Assembly: GCF_003797825.1 (NCBI RefSeq)
Contig: NZ_RKME01000015.1
Location: 62,001 to 126,000 of the forward strand
Source: Gordonia sp. OPL2
GTDB taxonomy: Bacteria; Actinomycetota; Actinomycetes; Mycobacteriales; Mycobacteriaceae
DNA length: 64,000 nucleotides
Reading direction: 5' to 3'
A program made the position numbers and the translations under genes. Under the pieces are notes generated by a model that saw only the letters and a list, made by a program, of their open reading frames with translations, had not been told where the DNA came from and did not search any database. The stretch's first letter is position 1, and every line of letters starts with the position of its first letter. Shown here piece after piece: positions 44,739 through 53,277 of this stretch.

Positions 44739-47066
44739 ATGCAGAATCCCACATTCGGTTCCGAACTCCTCGGACACAGCATGGCCGGCACCGACGCCGA
44801 GGCGTCCTGCCTCACGCACCTGTCGGTAATCGGCTCCCGTGCAGCCTCTTTCGCCGAGTGGCCCGATTGGATGACACCCGAATTGGTGACCGCCTTCGTC
44901 GATTCCGGAATCGACCGACCGTGGACGCACCAGGCCAGGGCAGCCGAGCTCGCCTACGCCAAAAAGCATGTCGCGCTATGTACCGGTACGGCTTCGGGAA
45001 AATCGTTGGCCTATCAGATACCCATCCTGACCACCTTGTTGAAGGATCCGAATTCCACGGCGCTGTATCTCTCACCGACAAAGGCACTCGGCGCCGATCA
45101 GATCCGTTCGGTGACATCGTTACTCGCCGGACGTCGGGAGTTCACCCATCTGCAACCGTGCGCGTACGACGGTGACACGGATGTGGAGATCCGCCAGTGG
45201 GCCCGGGCCCATTCGCGGTGGATCTTTACGAATCCGGACATGTTGCACATCGGCATCCTGTCCGGACACGCGCGGTGGCGCCACTTCTTCCGGCATCTGT
45301 CCTACATCGTGGTCGACGAGGCACATCACTATCGAGGCGTATTCGGTTCGCACACAGCGCTCGTTCTACAACGACTGTTGAGGATTGCGCGAGCCGCCGG
45401 TGGCGATCCGACCGTCATCGGCACCAGCGCCACGATGGCCGAGCCCGCAGAAGCGTTGACCCGCTTGATCGGCGAACCCGCCGTCGCCGTCACCGAGGAC
45501 GCCTCCCCGCGCGGTGAACGCACGGTCGCGCTGTGGGAGCCCGATTTCCTGCCCGCGGTCACCGGGGAGAACGGGGCGCCGGTACGACGATCCGCTGGGG
45601 CCGAATCTGCCCGACTGCTGGCCGATTTCGTGATCGAGGGCGCACGCACGCTGTGCTTCCAGCGCAGTCGCCGGGGCGTCGAACTCACAGCACGACAGGC
45701 CCGACATCTGCTCTCACAGAGCGCGCCCGAGCTCGTGGATCGGGTCGCCGCCTACCGCGCCGGATATCTCGCCGACGACCGACGGCGCCTCGAGCGCGCG
45801 ATCTCCGACGGAGATCTCATCGGGGTCGCGACGACGAATGCGCTCGAGCTCGGCGTGGACATCAGCGGTCTCGACGCGGTCATCGTCGGCGGCTATCCGG
45901 GCACCGTCGCGTCGTTCTGGCAGCAGGCCGGACGCGCGGGTCGCCAACGCACGTCCGGTGATTCCCTCGTCGTACTCGTCGCCCGCGACGACCCGCTCGA
46001 CACCTATCTCGTGCATCATCCGGAGGCGCTGCTGTCCCGGCCGATCGAGGCGACGGTCACCGATCCCACCAACCCGTACATCCTCGGACCGCACCTGCTG
46101 TGCGCGGCAGCGGAGCTCCCGTTGCGCGACAGCGAGATCGAGGCGTGGCAGGCGGGTGACACCGTCGCGAAGCTCGCCGACGACGGGCTTCTCAAGCGCC
46201 GCAAGGCCGGCTGGTACGTCGCCGCCGGCGTCGAACCCCACGCCGACATCGACATCCGCGGCGGCATCGGCGGGCAGGTCCTGATCGTCGACACCACCAC
46301 ATCGCAGTTGCTCGGCACCGTCGACTCCGGCCGGGCGATGTCGACGGTGCATCCGGGCGCGCTCCACATCCATCAGGGAGAGTCCTACGTCGTCGACGAG
46401 CTGGACCTCACCGATGGTCTCGCGCTGGCGCATCCGGAGGAACCCGACTGGACGACGTCGGCCCGCGAGACCACCGACATCACCATCACCGACGTCGTGG
46501 AGCGGCGTGTCTGCGGCGAGCTGACCGTCGCGCTCGTCGACGTCGACGTCACCCATCAGGTCATCGGTTACCTGCGCACCCTGCTGTCGGGTGAGGTGCT
46601 CGATGCCGTCGAGCTCGACATGCCGGCACAGACGCTGAGTACACGCGCGGTCATATACACGCTGACTCCGGAGGCGCTGGAGGAGGTCGGCGTGACCGTC
46701 GGCCGATTCCCGGGTGCGCTGCACGCGGCCGAGCACGCCGCCATCGGGCTCCTGCCGCTCGTCGCGTCGTGCGATCGATGGGACATCGGCGGGTTGTCGA
46801 CGAACCTGCACCCCGACACCGGGCTTCCGACCGTCTTCGTCTACGACGGCTACATGGGCGGCGCGGGTTTCGCCGACCGCGGTTTCGCGGCCTTCGACAC
46901 CTGGATCGCGGCCACCCGGGACGCGGTGTCGAGCTGCCGGTGTGAGACCGGATGCCCGTCGTGTGTGCAGTCCCCCAAGTGTGGCAACGGTAACGATCCG
47001 CTCGACAAAGACGGCGCGATCAAGGTGCTGACGACGCTGAGTCGGCGATACTCGTCGTATGACTGA
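44739..47066 (+). CDS. DEAH-box helicase of the helicase/secretion neighbourhood
   Basis: 775-residue SF2 helicase (Rv3649/TIGR03817 type, related to Hrq1/YprA). N-terminal ATPase lobe: WTHQARAAELAYAKKHVALCTGTASGKSLAYQIP (Walker A near 80), LSPTKALGADQ, IFTNPDMLHIGIL, VVDEAHHYRGVFGSH (DEAH), VIGTSATMAEP. Second lobe: TLCFQRSRRGVEL, GVATTNALELGVDISGLDAVIVGGYPGTVASFWQQAGRAGR. The C-terminal part (from about 500) is a DUF1998-like domain with a metal-binding cysteine cluster SSCRCETGCPSCVQSPKCGNG. Probable role in DNA repair or replication; cellular function of this family is not established, but it consistently neighbours Tad-type secretion genes, as it does here. ATG 44739. Confidence 0.9.
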   Translation: MQNPTFGSELLGHSMAGTDAEASCLTHLSVIGSRAASFAEWPDWMTPELVTAFVDSGIDRPWTHQARAAELAYAKKHVALCTGTASGKSLAYQIPILTTLLKDPNSTALYLSPTKALGADQIRSVTSLLAGRREFTHLQPCAYDGDTDVEIRQWARAHSRWIFTNPDMLHIGILSGHARWRHFFRHLSYIVVDEAHHYRGVFGSHTALVLQRLLRIARAAGGDPTVIGTSATMAEPAEALTRLIGEPAVAVTEDASPRGERTVALWEPDFLPAVTGENGAPVRRSAGAESARLLADFVIEGARTLCFQRSRRGVELTARQARHLLSQSAPELVDRVAAYRAGYLADDRRRLERAISDGDLIGVATTNALELGVDISGLDAVIVGGYPGTVASFWQQAGRAGRQRTSGDSLVVLVARDDPLDTYLVHHPEALLSRPIEATVTDPTNPYILGPHLLCAAAELPLRDSEIEAWQAGDTVAKLADDGLLKRRKAGWYVAAGVEPHADIDIRGGIGGQVLIVDTTTSQLLGTVDSGRAMSTVHPGALHIHQGESYVVDELDLTDGLALAHPEEPDWTTSARETTDITITDVVERRVCGELTVALVDVDVTHQVIGYLRTLLSGEVLDAVELDMPAQTLSTRAVIYTLTPEALEEVGVTVGRFPGALHAAEHAAIGLLPLVASCDRWDIGGLSTNLHPDTGLPTVFVYDGYMGGAGFADRGFAAFDTWIAATRDAVSSCRCETGCPSCVQSPKCGNGNDPLDKDGAIKVLTTLSRRYSSYD

Positions 47067-47610
47067 CGATCGCGCAGATGGACGCCAGGACTCCACGCCC
47101 ACGATCACCTCGGTGCAACCGGTCTGGTTCCTGCTCGCGCGACCGACGGAGAACTCCGACGAGCTGCCCGCGACGATCGGCGAGCGCGACGTGTTCTTCG
47201 GCGACGACGCGGCGATGGATGCCCTCGATCTGCATTTCGCCTGGTGTGCGGCGCAGCGCGGCGGTTTCGGGTCCGCGGTCGTCCGCTCGGCCCACTGGTA
47301 TCTGCAGAGCGCGATGGTCGGTCCACGCGTGACACCGGGGCTCGGCGATGTCTACCTCGCGACCACCGTCGACGAACCCGGACGGCCCCGGGCGGTCGCC
47401 GGCGGCTTCCTCACCGAGGGTGAGCTCGTCCACTGGACGCCGTTCGTGCGGGCGGTGACCCGCTATATCCCGGACACCCCGCCATCCCCCGCCTACGGAC
47501 TGGCACACCTCGGAGACGACGGGGTCGACTTCGGTCGGATCTGGTTCTCCCCGTTGCAGTCCCGTCGGGTCTACCCGAAGCGGATCGTCGTCGGCGACGA
47601 CGACACGTGA
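47059..47610 (+). CDS. Conserved hypothetical protein coupled to helicase
   Basis: 183 residues, starting inside the end of the helicase gene (ATG 47059, 8-base overlap ATGACTGA), so translated with it. Contains SVQPVWFLLARPTENSDELPATIGERDVFFGDDAAMDALDLHFAW near the N-terminus and IWFSPLQSRRVYPKRIVV near the end. No signal peptide, membrane segment or catalytic motif recognised. Likely cytosolic. The tight coupling suggests a partner or accessory of the helicase, which is inference. Confidence 0.65.
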   Translation: MTDDRADGRQDSTPTITSVQPVWFLLARPTENSDELPATIGERDVFFGDDAAMDALDLHFAWCAAQRGGFGSAVVRSAHWYLQSAMVGPRVTPGLGDVYLATTVDEPGRPRAVAGGFLTEGELVHWTPFVRAVTRYIPDTPPSPAYGLAHLGDDGVDFGRIWFSPLQSRRVYPKRIVVGDDDT

Positions 47611-47632
47611 CCCGCCGCCGTCGCGCGTCCGG

Positions 47633-48682
47633 TCAGTGGTCGGTCGCCCGGTAGGCCTCGACCACCGGAGCGAGTTCGGCCGGGGTGGCGCCGTGCATGA
47701 TCACCGCGTCGGCCCCGAGGGTCCGCTCACGGCGAATACGTTCGGCGCACTGCTGCGGTGTGCCGGTGGCGGCGGCCTCGAGCCACTCGTCGGGGATGAG
47801 ACCGGCGATGTGCTCGATCTGGCCGGGCGTCGCCTTGTGGTCGATGCCGCCCGGGATGGACTGCACCACCTCGTCCTCGCGAAACCGAGTGAGTACGGCC
47901 GGATCCCAGTCATTCGTACGCACGAGCAGCTCGCCGTAACCCTGCAGGTAGGTGGCGAGCCTGCCGACGGTCTTCTTCAGTCGCACCGCCTCGGGAAGAT
48001 GATCGGACACCGTCGCCAGGCACGACCACACCCGTACGGCGTCGGGATCGCGACCGGCCTGCTCGGCCGCTGACTTCACCGTCCGGACGCAGCGCTGCAC
48101 CGTGTCCGGCGTGAAGTACGTGTGCAGGATGACGTCGTCGAACTCGCGACCGCCCAGCGCCAGGGTCTGTGGGCCGAAGGCGACGAGCGCGAGCCGGATG
48201 TCCTCGTCGAAATCGGGGTCGAGGAACAGCAGGTCGTAGGAACCGATCGGCCCGTTGTGGCCGAGGATCAGTTCACCGTGCCACAGGCGGCGCATGACCT
48301 GCGCGAAGTCCTCCATCTGGGCGGTGGTCACCGGCGGCACGCCGAATGCCTTGTAGATGGGGGCGATCCCGCGGCCGAGGCCGAGCGTGAAGCGTCCGCC
48401 GGACAACCGGTGCATGGTCGTCGCCCAGGACGCGGTGATCAGCGGATGGCGCGTGTTGTGATTGGTTGCCGCAGTCGCGATCTGCATGCGCTCGCTCACG
48501 GCACAGGCCGCGCCGACCAGCGAGGACGCCTCCTTGACATTCCAACGCTCGGAGATGAACGCGGTTCCCAGGCCGAGGTCCTCGCCCTGCCGCGTCTCGT
48601 CCATGAGGCCCGCGGGCCCGTCGCCACCGGCACCGGCCAGCAGGTAGTACCCCAGTTCGTCGAGCACCCGACGTTCGCCCAT
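47633..48682 (-). CDS. LLM-class F420-dependent oxidoreductase
   Basis: 349-residue luciferase-like TIM-barrel enzyme, probably using F420. Typical segments: DELGYYLLAGAGGDGPAGLMDETRQGEDLGLGTAFISERW, HPLITASWATTMHRLSGGRFTLGLGRGIAPIYKAFG, and LALVAFGPQTLALGGREFDDVILHTYFTP. It resembles the TIGR03857-type family with unknown substrate. ATG 48682 preferred over GTG 48697: GGGG-type ribosome site fits, and the conserved part begins there. A 26-base inverted repeat lies 18 bases upstream. Convergent with the helicase-coupled gene, 22 bases apart. Confidence 0.86.
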   Translation of the reverse strand: MGERRVLDELGYYLLAGAGGDGPAGLMDETRQGEDLGLGTAFISERWNVKEASSLVGAACAVSERMQIATAATNHNTRHPLITASWATTMHRLSGGRFTLGLGRGIAPIYKAFGVPPVTTAQMEDFAQVMRRLWHGELILGHNGPIGSYDLLFLDPDFDEDIRLALVAFGPQTLALGGREFDDVILHTYFTPDTVQRCVRTVKSAAEQAGRDPDAVRVWSCLATVSDHLPEAVRLKKTVGRLATYLQGYGELLVRTNDWDPAVLTRFREDEVVQSIPGGIDHKATPGQIEHIAGLIPDEWLEAAATGTPQQCAERIRRERTLGADAVIMHGATPAELAPVVEAYRATDH

Positions 48683-48700
48683 CGCACCCGTCCCCACCGA

Positions 48701-48726
48701 GTAGACAATTCTTACATTGTGTCTAC
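48701..48726. promoter_or_regulatory. Inverted repeat operator upstream of LLM oxidoreductase
   Basis: GTAGACA-N12-TGTCTAC with additional inner CAAT/ATTG pairing, in an AT-rich patch that includes TAAGAAT as possible -10 on the minus strand. Looks like a TetR-type operator covering the promoter. No TetR gene is adjacent. Confidence 0.55.
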
Positions 48727-48884
48727 CACGCGGGGGCGGTCACCGACGCAGAACCGCTCGGGTTCGGTTCACGCACGGCGGGCACGGTGCGCCCGGGTCG
48801 GTAGCCACGCGCGTGACCGACTGGTCGCGCGTGGCCGCGAGCACTCGCACAGTCGGCGTCGACGAGTAGTCCCGGGCGCCGCAC

Positions 48885-49397
48885 TCAGCCGCCGGTGGTC
48901 GTCGCCGTTCCGGTGAAGGTGAACGGCGTCGCTGCCGGGTCACAGCCCATGAAGCTGTCCGTGGGCAGCGGGCCGACCACGCCGACCTTGTCGGTCGTTC
49001 CCTCAACATCCTGTCGCACCGTTATCTGCACCGCAGCAACATCTTTCAGCCCAGCGGGCAGGCCGATGGGCCGGATGTCACTGATCGGATAGACCAACGA
49101 CGCGGTCTTGCCCTTGACATAGATACAGGTCACCGGGCCCTTGACCTGGATCGGCGTCGGATTCATCCCGGTCAGCATGGTCGCCGTGTACGTCCCGTCC
49201 GTCATCCCGTCCTTGTCCCGGGCCCCCATCGCGTCGATCCGGAGGAGGTGCACGTTCGGTGCGATCTCCAGATCTCCCTTGATGGACAGTGTCGCCGGTG
49301 TCGCGGCCGCGGCCGGAACCGTCGAGACCACCAGTCCGGCGCCCATTGCCGTCGCCGCTGCTGCTGCCAGGAACGCGCGTAGTCGTCGATTGCGCAT
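48885..49397 (-). CDS. Secreted protein of unknown function
   Basis: 170 residues with a clear Sec signal peptide (MRNRRLRAFLAAAAATAMGAGLVVS, cleavage probably at AAAA-TPAT near residue 32). Mature part is beta-rich (ATLSIKGDLEIAPNVHLLRIDAMGA, ASLVYPISDIRPIGLPAGLKDVAAVQITVRQDVEG) with two Cys (TCIYVKG, MGCDPAA) that can form a disulphide. ATG 49397 lies 8 bases after GAGGAG. No family recognised; extracellular location is the only firm statement. The 158 bases on its 3' side up to the LLM promoter hold nothing recognisable. Confidence 0.72.
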   Translation of the reverse strand: MRNRRLRAFLAAAAATAMGAGLVVSTVPAAAATPATLSIKGDLEIAPNVHLLRIDAMGARDKDGMTDGTYTATMLTGMNPTPIQVKGPVTCIYVKGKTASLVYPISDIRPIGLPAGLKDVAAVQITVRQDVEGTTDKVGVVGPLPTDSFMGCDPAATPFTFTGTATTTGG

Positions 49398-49546
49398 CAG
49401 AGTCACTCCTCGTCGAAACCCCGACCCGGGTTCACATCTGCATCTTCACCGTATACCCTTGGCTTCCAGAGCGACAGGATGCGCGAGAGCCGAGAGCACC
49501 GCACACCCCGCGGCGAAAAATGCTCTCATTCCTGACTTTTGAGACA

Positions 49547-49927
49547 TCATGGCGCCTCGGGATCACCGTCATCGACCGGACCAGCACGCGCCGACCCGGT
49601 GGCCAGGTGCACGCCGAACGGGCCCAGCGACACCTGCACATCCACCGTGAGTTCGACGTCGTCACCGTCGATCACACAACGTGAGAGACTCCCACCGACC
49701 TCCTGCTCACCGATGATCGCCCGCGCCACCGCGCACGGATCGTTCTCGGCGAGTGCGTGTTCCTGCGCGGCGGCGAGCGCCGCCAGGTCGGCCGCCGACT
49801 GTGCACGATGCCGGGACACCACTGCACCACCGATGTAGAGCATTCCGACGATCGTCGCGGCGATGGCGGCGATCACGAAAGCACCGAGGACAGTGGCGAA
49901 TCCGTGGTCGTTGTCTACACGGATCAC
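49547..49927 (-). CDS. TadE/TadG-like pseudopilin (Rv3654c-like)
   Basis: 126-residue protein of the 'helicase/secretion neighbourhood TadE-like' group (TIGR03816 type). N-terminus DHGFATVLGAFVIAAIAATIVGMLYIGGAVV has the pseudopilin form: Gly, then a hydrophobic helix; the usual Glu at +5 is replaced by Leu. Followed by SRHRAQSAADLAALAAAQEHAL, the typical 'RxxAQxAADxAALAAA' segment of Tad minor pilins, and two Cys. Last gene of the Tad operon; start overlaps the TadE gene stop by 4 bases (ATGA). Exported pilus-associated component. Confidence 0.85.
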   Translation of the reverse strand: MIRVDNDHGFATVLGAFVIAAIAATIVGMLYIGGAVVSRHRAQSAADLAALAAAQEHALAENDPCAVARAIIGEQEVGGSLSRCVIDGDDVELTVDVQVSLGPFGVHLATGSARAGPVDDGDPEAP

Positions 49928-50292
49928 GGCGGATCCTCGGGCTCGGCAGCTGTCGGCGGCGCACCGGACATGCCGAGGTCGGCACCGTCGTCGGGCTCTT
50001 TCGCGGCGACCGCGCGCGCCGACACCTCCAGCATCGGTACGAGGGGAATCCCCGCCCTCACCTCGGCGACGACCCGTGTACCGGTGTCACTGAGCGTGAT
50101 CTGCGCTCCGCGGCCGGCCACGGCCGTCGCGGTCTCCTGCGCCGACCGGTCGCCGACCGCCGCGAGCCGGGCTGCCTCGCGTGCGGCGTCGGTGCACCGG
50201 ATCTGCACCGACGCACCGGCGACGGCGCCCACCCCGAACACGACGGTCGTCACGATGGCAGCGATCGCGTACGCGCCCTCGACGGTCACCAT
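49924..50292 (-). CDS. TadE-like minor pilin (Rv3655c-like); start uncertain
   Basis: 122 residues from the first ATG: MVTVEGAYAIAAIVTTVVFGVGAVAGASVQIRCTDAAREAARLAAVGD in outline, the TadE pattern of hydrophobic helix then amphipathic 'AAREAARLAA'. Upstream in frame are residues RLRRLVRDDRG, exactly a prepilin leader: basic residues, Gly before the cut and Glu at +5. However, the frame back to the stop at 50377-50379 holds no ATG, GTG or TTG; only CTG (50320-50322), ATA (50338-50340) and ATT (50371-50373) are possible. Either a rare start is used or the leader is not translated. Minor pilin of the Tad apparatus. Confidence 0.85.
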   Translation of the reverse strand: MVTVEGAYAIAAIVTTVVFGVGAVAGASVQIRCTDAAREAARLAAVGDRSAQETATAVAGRGAQITLSDTGTRVVAEVRAGIPLVPMLEVSARAVAAKEPDDGADLGMSGAPPTAAEPEDPP

Positions 50293-50376
50293 TCCCCGAT
50301 CGTCGCGGACTAGGCGTCGCAGCCGGCTGACGGTCGATATGGAGTTCGAGTTCGAGTTCGACTGTGCCGGAATGGT

Positions 50377-50595
50377 TCAGCCCACCGAGGTGTTGAGTGC
50401 CTTGCCGATGATTCCGGTCAGCGCACTCACGATGTTGTCGCCGGTCACGACGGTGTACAAGATCGCCCCGAATGCCGCTGCGGCAATCGTGCCGATCGCA
50501 TACTCGGCCGTGCTCATCCCCTCATCGTCGGCGATCAGCCGGACGAACGCCTCCTGAACCCTGCTCACTCGGGCGTGAAAGATAGTGTCGTGCAT
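50377..50595 (-). CDS. Flp-type major pilin, DUF4244 (Rv3656c-like)
   Basis: 72-residue prepilin. Leader of about 30 residues ending RLIADDEG, predicted prepilin-peptidase cut G/MSTAE with Glu at +5, then the hydrophobic pilin helix YAIGTIAAAAFGAILYTVV and a short tail. ATG 50595 with GGGGAGAA upstream; an upstream frame extension is unconserved. Likely the main subunit of the Flp-like fibre or pseudopilus assembled by the Tad machine. The cognate prepilin peptidase is not in the window. Confidence 0.88.
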   Translation of the reverse strand: MHDTIFHARVSRVQEAFVRLIADDEGMSTAEYAIGTIAAAAFGAILYTVVTGDNIVSALTGIIGKALNTSVG

Positions 50596-50682
50596 GATGT
50601 TCTCCCCTCTCGGCGCCATCTGCGCCTTCATGACTCTTGGACGCACGGGCTCGTCGATCGGTTCCCTCGATCCTTCGCATTC

Positions 50683-51303
50683 TCATCCGAGGACACTGCT
50701 CGCCAGTCCGACGACGACTGGCACGATCCCCAGGCAGACGAACGCGGGCAGGAAGCACAGACCGAGGGGGCCGCTGATCGCGACGCCCGCACGTTCGGCG
50801 GCGGCCAGTGCATCGTCGTGAGCCTGTTGTCGGGTGGTCGAGGCGAGTTCCTCGAGGCCACCCGCCAACGACGAGCCCGACCGCGCCGAGCGACGGGCCA
50901 TCGTTGCCAGCGCATCGAACCGTTCCGACCCATCGACGTTCGCCCGACGCCATCGCCGGCGGCCGACGGGCTCCGCCAGGTCACGCCAGGCCTGATCCGG
51001 ATCGGCCCCCAACCCGAGGCGGTCGGCAGCGGAGGCGAGGGGTCGGGCCAATCCGGGCGGAGCCGAACGTGCGACCACCGAGGCCGCCGACCCGATCGGC
51101 AACCCGGCGCGCAGACACACCGCGAACAGATCGTAGGCGGCAGCGGTCGCGAAAGGATCATCGGTGTCCGACGCTCCGTCCTCGTCGTCGGTGGACCCCG
51201 CCGGGTCGTGGTCCACCACCCGACCCAGCGACCACCGAGGCCCCGGCCACACCCAGATCGCCACCGCGACAACCACGACCGCACACAGCGCGGCGGCGCT
51301 CAT
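50683..51303 (-). CDS. TadC-like platform protein (T2SSF, Rv3657c-like)
   Basis: 206 residues with an N-terminal helix (MSAAALCAVVVVAVAIWVW), a cytosolic helical T2SSF domain (YDLFAVCLRAGLPIGSAASVVAR, ERFDALATMARRSARSGSSLAGGLEEL) and C-terminal helices (AISGPLGLCFLPAFVCLGIVPVVVGLASSVL). Start ATG 51303 overlaps the TadB stop by 4 bases. Inner-membrane platform with TadB for pilus assembly. Confidence 0.88.
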   Translation of the reverse strand: MSAAALCAVVVVAVAIWVWPGPRWSLGRVVDHDPAGSTDDEDGASDTDDPFATAAAYDLFAVCLRAGLPIGSAASVVARSAPPGLARPLASAADRLGLGADPDQAWRDLAEPVGRRRWRRANVDGSERFDALATMARRSARSGSSLAGGLEELASTTRQQAHDDALAAAERAGVAISGPLGLCFLPAFVCLGIVPVVVGLASSVLG

Positions 51304-52094
51304 CGGCCGGCCACCCGGTCGGTGATCCGCTCTGACCACATCAACCCCGCCACCGAGAGCGCCGTGCCGACCACCAGGAGCACACCGCCGAGGCCGCCGC
51401 CGGTGAGGATCGCCAGCGGATGGGCACCCATCATCTCGCCGAGGAGGACTCCGATCACCGGGAGTCCGGCCAGGACCGTGGCGGTGGCGCGCGGTCCGGC
51501 CAGTCCAGCGCGGGTCCGTGCCGCGAACTGCCGCCGTGCGAGCAGGTCCGCGCGCGTGGAGGTCAGCAACTCGACCATCGGGAGCCCGTGCCGATCGGCC
51601 AGTTGCCAGGCGATTCCCACCCGTCGCCACGAGAGTTCACCGTTCGTGGCGTCCTCGGCGATCACCTCGCCCCCGAGTTCGGCTCGTGCGGCCATCGTGG
51701 CCAGTCCGACAGACACAGGTGAACCCGGCCGCGTGCCATCGAGTTCGGCCGCCGCGGAGGCGCATGCGCGCGCGGGTGGCGCCCCGACCGACAGCTCGGC
51801 GATCATCACCGACAACGCGAGCAGCAGATCCGCCGTCTCCCGTTCACGCATCCGGGCGCGCGCCGAATGCCGCCATCTCGACGCGACGGTCGCGCAGACC
51901 AGGACGGTCGCGATCCCCGCGGGCGCTCCGAACGCCGCTCCGACCACGATCGGTGCCGCGAGCAGGGCTCCTGGTCGCCACGGTCGGATCGAGGGCCCCG
52001 CCTCGGATTCGGTGAACCGGCCCAGTCGGTGCTCGGAGCGACTCGGTGGCCACCACAGGACGACGACGGCCAATGCCACCAGGATCGGGGTCAT
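51300..52094 (-). CDS. TadB-like platform protein (T2SSF, Rv3658c-like)
   Basis: 264 residues: two N-terminal helices (MTPILVALAVVVLWW; GALLAAPIVVGAAFGAPAGIATVLV), cytosolic four-helix T2SSF region (ADLLLALSVMIAELSVGAPPARACASAAAE, VGIAWQLADRHGLPMVELLTSTRADL) and two C-terminal helices (ATATVLAGLPVIGVLLGEMMGA; GGVLLVVGTALSVAGLMW). Ten bases downstream of the ATPase gene. Forms the membrane platform driven by the TadA ATPase. Confidence 0.9.
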   Translation of the reverse strand: MTPILVALAVVVLWWPPSRSEHRLGRFTESEAGPSIRPWRPGALLAAPIVVGAAFGAPAGIATVLVCATVASRWRHSARARMRERETADLLLALSVMIAELSVGAPPARACASAAAELDGTRPGSPVSVGLATMAARAELGGEVIAEDATNGELSWRRVGIAWQLADRHGLPMVELLTSTRADLLARRQFAARTRAGLAGPRATATVLAGLPVIGVLLGEMMGAHPLAILTGGGLGGVLLVVGTALSVAGLMWSERITDRVAGR

Positions 52095-52104
52095 GGCGGC
52101 GGCG

Positions 52105-53277
52105 TCATCGGGCCGACCTCGTGGCGACGAGCTCCTCGAGGTCGACGGCGAGTTCGGTGAACCCGCCGAGCCTCGTCCAGACCGGTCGGATCCGGACCCA
52201 CCCGTCGTCGTCGCGGGTCACCATGCCGATCTCGGTGAGTCCCCGCGAGCCGCCGGGCGTGCGGGCGACGCCGAACACGACGTGCACCGCCGCGGCCAAC
52301 TGGCTGTGCAGCGCTGCGCGTTCCATTCCGCCGAGCGCGGCGAGTGCCTCCATTCGCGCCGGCACCTCGGCTGTCGAGTTGGCGTGCAGCGTGCCGGCAC
52401 AACCCTCGTGTCCGGTGTTCAAGGCGGTCAGCAGATCGATCACCTCCGCGCCGCGCACCTCTCCGACGATGATCCGGTCGGGACGCATCCGTAGCGCCTG
52501 ACGCACCAGCGCGCGAACCGGAACCTCCCCCACACCTTCGACATTCGCCGTGCGCGCCACCAATCGGACGACGTGCGGATGCGGCGGGTCGAGTTCGAGG
52601 GCGTCCTCCACACACAGGATTCGCTCGGACCGGTCCATGGCCCCGATGAGTGATCCCAGCAGAGTCGTCTTCCCCGAGCCCGTCCCGCCGACGATGAGGA
52701 ACGCCAGCCGCGCACGCAGGACAGCCCGAACGGTCGCCACGGTCGGTCCGGGGATCGCTCCCAGTTCGACGAGTTCGCCGAAATCGCGGGTGGCAGTGCG
52801 CAGCACGCGTAGGGAGATGCATGTCCCGTCGGTGGCGACCGGCGGTATCACCGCGTGCAGTCGGACCGTGTGTCCACGGCGGCCGACGTCGGCGAGCTGG
52901 CCGTCGACCCAGGGTTGCGCGTCGTCGAGACGTTTGCCCGCGTTGAGGGCCAGACGGCTGGCGAGCCTGCGCACCGCCGCCTCGTCGTCGAAGCGGACGT
53001 CGGTACGCTGCAGTCCGTCGCCACGGTCGACCCACACGCTGTCGGCGCCGACGACGAGGATGTCGGCGATGTCGGGCTCGGCCAACAGCTGCTCGAGGCG
53101 TCCCGCGCCGATCAACTCTGTCTGCAGGAAACGCAGTGCGGCAAGCAGATCGGTGTCGCCCAGCATGCCACGTGATTCGGCACGGATCGCGTCGGCGATC
53201 ACCTCCGCGGTGGGCTCGGCCGCCTGGGTGGCGAGGCGGTCTCGGACGCGGTCGAGCAACGCCTCGTAGGCACTCAT
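52105..53277 (-). CDS. tadA: TadA/CpaF-type secretion ATPase (Rv3659c-like)
   Basis: 390-residue hexameric ATPase powering pilus or pseudopilus assembly. N-terminal domain to about 150 (LIGAGRLEQLLAEPDIADILVVGADSVWVDRGDGL), Walker A LIVGGTGSGKTTLLGSL near 190-205, Asp box ERILCVEDALEL, Walker B MRPDRIIVGEVRGAEVIDLLTALNTGHEG and His box CAGTLHANSTAEVPARME. Start ATG 53277 overlaps the ssd stop by 4 bases. Belongs to the actinobacterial helicase/secretion-neighbourhood ATPases. Confidence 0.94.
   Translation of the reverse strand: MSAYEALLDRVRDRLATQAAEPTAEVIADAIRAESRGMLGDTDLLAALRFLQTELIGAGRLEQLLAEPDIADILVVGADSVWVDRGDGLQRTDVRFDDEAAVRRLASRLALNAGKRLDDAQPWVDGQLADVGRRGHTVRLHAVIPPVATDGTCISLRVLRTATRDFGELVELGAIPGPTVATVRAVLRARLAFLIVGGTGSGKTTLLGSLIGAMDRSERILCVEDALELDPPHPHVVRLVARTANVEGVGEVPVRALVRQALRMRPDRIIVGEVRGAEVIDLLTALNTGHEGCAGTLHANSTAEVPARMEALAALGGMERAALHSQLAAAVHVVFGVARTPGGSRGLTEIGMVTRDDDGWVRIRPVWTRLGGFTELAVDLEELVATRSAR

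Noticed and set aside
44597-44815. 72-codon minus-strand frame upstream of cspA
   Set aside because: Overlaps the helicase start, no ribosome site, no recognisable protein features.
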